39,079 nucleotides of DNA from positions 1 to 39,079 of the forward strand of contig JAACFN010000001.1 in the NCBI GenBank assembly GCA_009937455.1. The letters are read 5' to 3'. Below the pieces are notes generated by a model that was not told the DNA's origin, searched no databases, and saw only the letters and a list, made by a program, of their open reading frames with translations. Each line of letters opens with the position of its first letter. Positions within the stretch are counted from its first letter, which is position 1. Shown here in pieces: positions 33,374 to 39,079 of this stretch. Both the position numbers and the translations under genes were made by a program. Source of the DNA: Verrucomicrobiaceae bacterium (GTDB lineage Bacteria > Verrucomicrobiota > Verrucomicrobiia > Verrucomicrobiales > Akkermansiaceae).

Positions 33374-34807
33374 ATGGAAAAATCAGATTTCGGACTAATA
33401 GGCCTCGCTGTCATGGGGCAAAATCTCGTACTTAATGTGGAAAGCCGTGGCTTCCAAGTTTCCGTATACAATCGGACTACCTCGACGATGACCGAATTCA
33501 TCGGTCAAAATCCTGACAAAAAACTTATCGGCTGCGAGACTCTTGAAGAATTTGTCGATTCTCTTGCCAGCCCACGTAAAATTCAAATCATGGTCAAGGC
33601 AGGCGGCCCAGTCGATGCTGTCATCGAGTCTTTAATGCCACTTCTCGATAAAGACGACATCATCATTGATGGTGGTAACTCACTCTACACCGATACGGAA
33701 CGCCGGGACAAATGGTGCAGCGAACATGGACTCCGCTTCATCGGCGCTGGAGTATCAGGAGGCGAGGAAGGTGCACTCAAAGGGCCTTCCATCATGCCTG
33801 GTGGCCCACAAAGCACCTGGAAGGTCATGCAGCCAATCTTTGAAGCTATCTCTGCTAAAGTCGAGGGAGAGCCCTGTGTCGTTCACATCGGAGAAGGTGG
33901 TGCCGGCCATTTCGTTAAAATGGTTCATAACGGTATCGAGTATGGTGACATGCAGCTCATTTGTGAGGCATACGATATCTTTAAGGCTGCAGGATTTTCT
34001 AATGAGGAACTTGCTGACATCTTTGCTGATTGGAACGCTGGCGATTTGGAGAGCTTCCTCATTGAAATCACTGCGAACATCTTCAAGCAAATTGATCCAG
34101 AGACAGGCAAGCACATCGTCGACCTCATCGTGGACAAGGCTGGACAAAAAGGCACTGGACGCTGGACGATGATGGAGGCCGTAGATCACGCGATCCCCTT
34201 CTCCTGTATCGGAGCATCGGTCGAAGCCCGTATCCTTTCTGCCATTCGTGACCAGAGACTTGCCGCTTCCCATATCCTGACAGGACCATCCAATACGGAT
34301 TTCAACATGGGCGAACTCGACAAAAAAGAGCTTGTCGAAAAAGTGCGTGATGCTCTTTACGCATCAAAAATCGTCTCTTACGCACAAGGCCTTGACCTCA
34401 TTTCAAAGGTAGGCGCAGAAAAAGGTTGGGATCTTCAGCTCGGTGAAATTGCCAAAATCTGGCGTGGCGGTTGCATTATTCGTGCGCGCTTCCTCAATCG
34501 TATTACCGAAGCATACCAAGGCAGCGACTCACCTACCAACCTCATGCTGGCTCCATTCTTTACTGAGATTCTCACCAAGGCACAGCAAAACTGGCGTGAA
34601 GTAGTTTCTCTTGCAGCCCTCAACGGTATACCAGTGCCCAGCTTTGGCGGATCACTCGCATACTATGACAGCTACCGCAGCGAGCGCTTGCCAGCCAACC
34701 TCCTTCAAGCACAACGAGACTTCTTCGGCGCACACACCTATGAGCGCCTTGACAAACCAGAGGGCGAGTTCTTTCACACCGAGGACTGGCCTGAGCTTAT
34801 GGATTAA
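33374..34807 (+). CDS. gnd: 6-phosphogluconate dehydrogenase, decarboxylating
   Basis: Oxidises 6-phosphogluconate to ribulose 5-phosphate with NADP+ in the oxidative pentose phosphate pathway. The 477-aa protein has the Rossmann start FGLIGLAVMGQNLVLNVESR (the GxxxMGxNL motif of NADP-type Gnd), then DIIIDGGNSLYTDT and GAGVSGGEEGALKGPSIMPG. The signature MVHNGIEYGDMQLICEAYDI includes the catalytic region, and the long C-terminal part matches the usual 470-480 aa. The start ATG lacks a Shine-Dalgarno sequence. It converges with the LOG gene; the 57-base gap has only a short 6-bp hairpin. Confidence 0.97.
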   Translation: MEKSDFGLIGLAVMGQNLVLNVESRGFQVSVYNRTTSTMTEFIGQNPDKKLIGCETLEEFVDSLASPRKIQIMVKAGGPVDAVIESLMPLLDKDDIIIDGGNSLYTDTERRDKWCSEHGLRFIGAGVSGGEEGALKGPSIMPGGPQSTWKVMQPIFEAISAKVEGEPCVVHIGEGGAGHFVKMVHNGIEYGDMQLICEAYDIFKAAGFSNEELADIFADWNAGDLESFLIEITANIFKQIDPETGKHIVDLIVDKAGQKGTGRWTMMEAVDHAIPFSCIGASVEARILSAIRDQRLAASHILTGPSNTDFNMGELDKKELVEKVRDALYASKIVSYAQGLDLISKVGAEKGWDLQLGEIAKIWRGGCIIRARFLNRITEAYQGSDSPTNLMLAPFFTEILTKAQQNWREVVSLAALNGIPVPSFGGSLAYYDSYRSERLPANLLQAQRDFFGAHTYERLDKPEGEFFHTEDWPELMD

Positions 34808-34864
34808 GTTCTCCCTTATGTATATGCTCTAGAGGTAATCCTCTATGGCAAAAGCCCTTCTGGT

Positions 34865-35968
34865 TTAGAGGCCGTTGACCGCATTGATCAGCTCACGCAG
34901 TCGGCCAAAGTTCCGGTGGCGATGGCGAAATACCAGCCTTGGCAGCGCATCAAGCTGGGGCTCGTCATCTTCTTCGGCTACGGGACCACTTTGCTTAAAG
35001 CCCCCACTTTTAAGGATATCTGAAAAATCCTCATGGAGCCTCTTCATCAGGCTTTCAGAGAGCTCTTTTTGCATTCGGATGATAATATTATCACCGATAT
35101 AGCGATAGGAATGAAAGTTGGAATAAAACCTTCTCACCTCTTCTACCGCTTCATCAACGTCATCGGTTACTTTAAACAAGGCGTAGTCGCTCTCTGAGAT
35201 CATGCCTAAGCGACTTAAATGCTCCTCGATAAACTGCTGCCAGAATTTCCAATAGGTGCCTCCTTTGGCATCAATGAGTATGAGCGGGTAAATCCTCGTT
35301 TTTCCCGTTTGTATAAGCGTTAAAGTTTCGAAAATTTCATCCATGGTGCCAAAGCCACCCGGGAAAGCTACAACAGCATCAGACTCCTTCACAAAGGATA
35401 GCTTACGAGTAAAAAAGAAATTGAAATCTACCAGCTTCTCGTCACCCGTAATAAAGGCATTCGCAGACGACTCAAAAGGCAGCTTAATATTCAAACCAAA
35501 GCTATCCTCACGCCCAGCCCCTTCGTTACCAGCCGCCATGATGCCTGGCCCCGCACCGGTAATCGTCATGAATCCAGCGTCCCTCATCTTCGCAGCAAAT
35601 TCCACAGCCGCCTTGTATTCTGCTTCTTCGGGGTTTGTTCTTGCAGAACCAAAGATCGATATCTTACGGCAATTGCGGAAGGGGTAAAACACCTCGTTGG
35701 CAACACGCATTTCACGAAGAGCTTGGTTCATCGTCTTGAAGTCTCCCTCGGTAACCGCACCACGTGAGATACGCACTGCCGATATCAACATTTCCGCAAG
35801 CATGCAATTTTCCTCACCTCCAGAAATTTCTTTAGCTAGAGCTATAATCCGATCATCTAATTTCTTCTCTCCGGTCGAGCCGATAAAGGAGCAAGACTGA
35901 AGGTGGATCATCCCCCCAGTAAAATCTCGTTCTTGGGGAATCTTAGTAGGTGTAACGTGGCGACTCAT
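34865..35968 (-). CDS. LOG-family protein (TIGR00730-type Rossmann fold, possible cytokinin-riboside/nucleotide hydrolase)
   Basis: LOG-family enzymes hydrolyse nucleoside 5'-monophosphates; the in vivo role in bacteria is unclear. The 367-aa protein has ISIFGSARTNPEEAEYKAAV, the catalytic-site motif GAGPGIMAAGNEGAGRED and the PGGFGTMDEIFETLTLIQTG motif (PGGxGTxxE). The canonical LOG core is about 190 aa. Here there is an N-terminal extension of about 105 residues and about 80 residues after the core, ending in a basic tail, as in longer bacterial members. It lies 95 bases downstream of trpD on the same strand, with no visible terminator between. Confidence 0.88.
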   Translation of the reverse strand: MSRHVTPTKIPQERDFTGGMIHLQSCSFIGSTGEKKLDDRIIALAKEISGGEENCMLAEMLISAVRISRGAVTEGDFKTMNQALREMRVANEVFYPFRNCRKISIFGSARTNPEEAEYKAAVEFAAKMRDAGFMTITGAGPGIMAAGNEGAGREDSFGLNIKLPFESSANAFITGDEKLVDFNFFFTRKLSFVKESDAVVAFPGGFGTMDEIFETLTLIQTGKTRIYPLILIDAKGGTYWKFWQQFIEEHLSRLGMISESDYALFKVTDDVDEAVEEVRRFYSNFHSYRYIGDNIIIRMQKELSESLMKRLHEDFSDILKSGGFKQSGPVAEEDDEPQLDALPRLVFRHRHRNFGRLRELINAVNGL

Positions 35969-36063
35969 AGTGAATTTAGATTTGGTATTGTTGTGTTTTA
36001 ATGATCTCTAAAAGGGAAGATGCTTCTCAAGTGAGATCGACTGACTCGGACAGGCATGAAAAA

Positions 36064-37119
36064 TTACGCGGTCGATGCTGCAGAAGCTTCTTGAAGACGG
36101 TGTAGACGCTCTAATGCCTGCCCCGAGTCGATCAACTCTGCAGCTAATTGAACACCCTGCCCCATCGAATCCGCTAAGCCTGCACAAGCGAGGCCTGCAC
36201 CTGCATTTAACAACACCATCTCACGCTTTGGCCCCGTTTCCTTGCCACTGAGTATATTGGTGAGGATCACTGCATTTTCTGCCGCATCTCCTCCCTCGAG
36301 GTCTTTCACATTACAAGTGGAGAAGCCGAAGTCCTCTGGGCTTACCTCTTCATCAACAAGAGACTGATAACGCCCAGATTTACATATCCGTGTCGGCCCC
36401 AGCAGGCTGACCTCATCAACTGGGCCCCCATCTGCCGTGCTACCGTGAACCACCCAAGCACTATCGCGGCCAAGGCGCTGAAGAATATCTGCAAAAACAG
36501 AATCCATGTCGGGATCACACACCCCCACCAACTGACACTCTGGACGGGCTGGATTTAATAATGGGCCAATGAGGTTGAAAATGGTCCTCGTTCCCTCTTG
36601 AGCCAAAATTTTTCTGACGCCAACGACTGCTTTGAAGGCTGGATGATAAATCGGGGCGAACAAAAAGCCAACACCAGCATCCTTCAAGCACTTACGGAAA
36701 ACCTCAGGGCTAACATCTATCTTAATTCCTAATGCCTCGAGCACGTCAGCGCCCCCGCTTTTGGAGGTGATGCCACGATTACCATGCTTGACGACTACCG
36801 CACCACCAGCGGCAATGACGAACATGCTCGTTGTCGACACATTAAAAAGGTTGAGCTTGTCACCACCTGTTCCACAAACATCGATGGTAGGGCCAGTAAA
36901 ACTCATTTCAGAAACACCTGGGTCAACAGCCCTTTCAAGGAAAGCCTCCACAAATCCTGCAATCTCAGCAGCGGTCTCACCCTTCGCCGTCAAACCCCTA
37001 AGAAAAGCCACTTTTTTTTCATCAGTGACACTCTCGCTGAGCAGCATTTCAGTTGCTGCATAAATCTCTCGCAAGTTTAATTCCTTAGCTTCTTCCACAT
37101 GCTTAATCAGTGCGTCCAT
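36064..37119 (-). CDS. trpD: Anthranilate phosphoribosyltransferase
   Basis: Second step of tryptophan synthesis: transfers phosphoribose from PRPP to anthranilate. The 351-aa protein shows IDVCGTGGDKLNLFNVSTTS (PRPP-binding GTGGD), AVVVKHGNRGITSKSGGADV (KHGNRxxSSxxG-like) and FLFAPIYHPAFKAVVGVRK (the H-P-A-h motif), then TIFNLIGPLLNPA (nucleotide site). No other trp genes flank it; the neighbours are an acyltransferase upstream and a LOG gene downstream, so it is separated from the rest of the pathway. The gap to the upstream gene is 12 bases. Confidence 0.95.
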   Translation of the reverse strand: MDALIKHVEEAKELNLREIYAATEMLLSESVTDEKKVAFLRGLTAKGETAAEIAGFVEAFLERAVDPGVSEMSFTGPTIDVCGTGGDKLNLFNVSTTSMFVIAAGGAVVVKHGNRGITSKSGGADVLEALGIKIDVSPEVFRKCLKDAGVGFLFAPIYHPAFKAVVGVRKILAQEGTRTIFNLIGPLLNPARPECQLVGVCDPDMDSVFADILQRLGRDSAWVVHGSTADGGPVDEVSLLGPTRICKSGRYQSLVDEEVSPEDFGFSTCNVKDLEGGDAAENAVILTNILSGKETGPKREMVLLNAGAGLACAGLADSMGQGVQLAAELIDSGQALERLHRLQEASAASTA

Positions 37120-37131
37120 ACTGGTTAAATC

Positions 37132-38274
37132 CTATCGGGGGCCGCGGCCTAGAACAAGAAAAATCCGTCTTTCAAACGTGCGCATCATCAGTGCCCATGC
37201 CGTCACGATCAATATGAAAACAATGCATGTCCATGTAGATGTCCACCAGTGAGATTCTTGTTTTGCCCACTCGACAATAGGCCGCCTCAGATAGCCGTTG
37301 CATAAAAACAAATACACCGAGAGCTGACCTAGCAGCAGCATCGCCGCACCACACCACCTCTGTTTAGCTAAGTAGCCACAAAGACCACGTAACAGCGGCA
37401 ATAAAAACAAAAGCAATACCACCCTCGAGGGGATCCACAGTTCATAAAAGAAGTTACCTCCAATGAACATCACCACACTTAGCAGAAGCAACCACCATGG
37501 TATCATCACCTCTTTGCGACGGGCAAACCAAATCCCCATTGAGCAAACACCAAGGTGGCCAAGAATACTGTGATTAATATTTAGATCAAATTGAGCATAA
37601 AGAATATGCCCCAGCACACATTGCAAGATCCAGCCACCCACTAACAAAGCATAAAGCACCTTATCTCCATACTTCTGCAGAGCCCTCCAAACGAAGGGCA
37701 ATACCAAGTAAAATTGAAGAATCGCACCGATGAACCACCAGGGGCCAATGGGACGATAAACATTTTCCGGGATAAAGTTAGACACCCCAACCATCTGCCG
37801 AAGTAAGTTCAAAACATCGTCATGCCATACCTCGCCCCAGCCCACCCGAAAGCCTTCATAGATAACATAGCCTAATGCTGACAGGATGATCGCAGGGTAA
37901 AAAGCCTTCCACCTTTTTGTTTGGAACGACCACCAAGCGGGAATCGTAGCGCTATACTTTTTCGTAAGCCCGTAAGCACTGAGGAAAAAAAAGACCTGCA
38001 CCCCATAGTGACCAAAGTAGGATGCGAGCAGTCGCGGAGCATCCCACGGGTTCTGCCACAGCCCCTCTAGCATCAGCACAACTCTGTCCGCCTGAAAACC
38101 AAACTCATTCTCACCTGGAGAACCTGGCATCCAGTGCAAATAATTGTGTGCCATGATCATAACGATCGCCACCGCGCGCAAATAAAAACTCTCGTCCAAC
38201 GTCATCCCACGCCAAACATAGCCAGAGCATTTCCGCTCCTTGATTTTAGAATGCTCACTTGCCATGAATTTCAT
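37132..38274 (-). CDS. Acyltransferase-3 family membrane protein
   Basis: Integral membrane O-acyltransferase of the acyltransferase_3 (OafA/OpgC) class; the acceptor, possibly a surface glycan, is unknown. The 380-aa protein has about ten hydrophobic segments. The family-typical N-terminal region is LRAVAIVMIMAHNYLHWMPG, where the family's conserved His is seen in MAHNY. It contains FFFLSAYGLTKKYSATI (the F-F-L-SG-F motif, with A in place of G). YRPIGPWWFIGAILQFYLVL matches the W-L/F motif in the middle helices. It overlaps the end of recQ by 20 bases and runs into trpD, so the three are probably one transcript. Confidence 0.85.
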   Translation of the reverse strand: MKFMASEHSKIKERKCSGYVWRGMTLDESFYLRAVAIVMIMAHNYLHWMPGSPGENEFGFQADRVVLMLEGLWQNPWDAPRLLASYFGHYGVQVFFFLSAYGLTKKYSATIPAWWSFQTKRWKAFYPAIILSALGYVIYEGFRVGWGEVWHDDVLNLLRQMVGVSNFIPENVYRPIGPWWFIGAILQFYLVLPFVWRALQKYGDKVLYALLVGGWILQCVLGHILYAQFDLNINHSILGHLGVCSMGIWFARRKEVMIPWWLLLLSVVMFIGGNFFYELWIPSRVVLLLFLLPLLRGLCGYLAKQRWCGAAMLLLGQLSVYLFLCNGYLRRPIVEWAKQESHWWTSTWTCIVFILIVTAWALMMRTFERRIFLVLGRGPR

Positions 38275-39079
38275 CGATAAAGGCTTGGAGATACTTCTTC
38301 GCTTTCACCTCCCCTACCCCCTTGATGCGCATACCCGCTTCCACGCTACTCGGGCGCAATCGAGTGAAATGCTCTAGCGTATTGTTAGGGAAAATATGGT
38401 AGTGCGGAACGCCGGCCTTCTTCGCTAATGTCGCACGCACGTCCTTGAGCCTTGAATGAAGATGAGTATCAAAATCAAACTCTTCCATCTCAATCTCATT
38501 GCCATCCTTTAGGGCGGAATCACTTCCCGCATAGCGATCCGGCCAGACTATTCTGCACTCAGCCTCGCCCAACATTACTTGTTCGCCAAGTGCTGTCAAA
38601 GTGATCAAGGGATATTCACCCTTTTGTGTATAAACTAATGCAGCATCATGCAGGGAGCGGAACAGCTCGTTCAAATAGGCCGTGCCACACTCCTTGAGCA
38701 AGCCATAGGTAGTGAGTTCGTTCAGGCGCACTCGAAGAATTTCTTGGGATTTGCTACCCATCAGCATCTGCACCACCCTGCCCCTTCCAAACCGCCCATG
38801 CCATCCTTCTTCAGTTTTGCGGCTCATTCGCGCAACACCACTCAAGGCTTTACGAACAAGCAATGCCTCGGCTTCACCTGAAGCTACCCTAAGCTCTCCT
38901 CCAAAATTATTAGAACAGATATCGCAGTTACCGCATGTCGGAGCATCATCCTCACCAAAGTATTCAAGAATAGCCTGTTGGCGGCATTGCCTGCTGTAAC
39001 ACAGCTTAACCATTTCATCTAGCTTCTGCCTATCCCTGCGCTCTTTTTCTTCCAGCGCCTCGCGGTTGATATCCAGCTC
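38255..39079 (-). CDS. recQ: ATP-dependent DNA helicase RecQ, C-terminal part (N-terminus beyond window edge)
   Basis: 3'-5' DNA helicase of recombination repair; only the last 274 residues are inside the window. The frame continues to base 39079 without a stop. Visible are the zinc-binding domain, with CYSRQCRQQAILEYFGEDDA followed by TCGNCDIC, and the winged-helix (RQC) region GRVVQMLMGSKSQEIL. The HRDC domain is at the end (LRPSSVEAGMRIKGVGEVKA). The helicase motor, residues 1 to about 330, lies outside. The stop at 38255 lies within the start of the acyltransferase gene, giving a 20-base overlap. Confidence 0.95.
   Translation of the reverse strand, partial: ELDINREALEEKERRDRQKLDEMVKLCYSRQCRQQAILEYFGEDDAPTCGNCDICSNNFGGELRVASGEAEALLVRKALSGVARMSRKTEEGWHGRFGRGRVVQMLMGSKSQEILRVRLNELTTYGLLKECGTAYLNELFRSLHDAALVYTQKGEYPLITLTALGEQVMLGEAECRIVWPDRYAGSDSALKDGNEIEMEEFDFDTHLHSRLKDVRATLAKKAGVPHYHIFPNNTLEHFTRLRPSSVEAGMRIKGVGEVKAKKYLQAFIDEIHGK

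Noticed and set aside
34830-34845. TAGAGG-TAAT-CCTCTA hairpin between gnd and the LOG gene
   Set aside because: Six base pairs without a T run on either strand; not listed as a terminator.

Overview
The window is a gene-dense piece of a bacterial chromosome, mostly housekeeping and envelope genes. I see no phage, insertion sequence, CRISPR array, tRNA or rRNA. The best guess for the host is Verrucomicrobiota, possibly a marine Verrucomicrobiales relative of Rubritalea. That rests on family content (LemA/M48 pair, long LOG protein, Bacteroidetes-like cysteine-rich ferrochelatase, small AP2-like protein) and on start codons that almost never have a Shine-Dalgarno sequence. It is an inference from family resemblance, not a phylogeny. 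No gap between genes reaches 300 bases; the longest are about 200-250.

Left part (1-9.1 kb): a minus-strand pdxJ-acpS pair at the edge, with pdxJ broken by a small internal deletion and frameshift. Next come a secreted protein of unknown function, a Na/phosphate cotransporter with a PhoU-like tail, a convergent NfeD-type membrane serine protease, rpoA-rplQ detached from the other ribosomal-protein genes, a small AP2-like DNA-binding candidate and a phosphatidylserine decarboxylase. Three strong intrinsic terminators punctuate this part.

Middle (9.1-25.2 kb): thiL lies opposite a plus-strand run of a large TPR protein, coaD, an MscS channel and ribBA. Converging on ribBA is a long minus-strand block: a tetR-OMF-MFP-RND tripartite efflux operon, followed by lemA and an M48 membrane metalloprotease. 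An inverted-repeat cluster just upstream of tetR looks like its operator.

Right part (25.4-39.1 kb): proC, tatA and a secreted endonuclease/exonuclease/phosphatase family protein on plus. marR and the YfiH-type laccase-domain gene follow on minus, joined by a strongly folded intergenic RNA, then a small lipoprotein. hemH (with a histidine-rich tail) and acpH are on plus, pgsA-nagA on minus, gnd on plus, and recQ-acyltransferase-trpD plus a LOG-family gene on minus. recQ runs off the right edge.

I found no multi-gene system that I would call new. The most notable observations are the broken pdxJ, an intrinsic terminator inside the signal-peptide codons of the gene after tatA, an RNA stem covering the yfiH start codon, candidate TetR and MarR operators, the His-rich ferrochelatase tail, the M48 protease with a TerB-like C-terminal region, and the isolated AP2-like gene.
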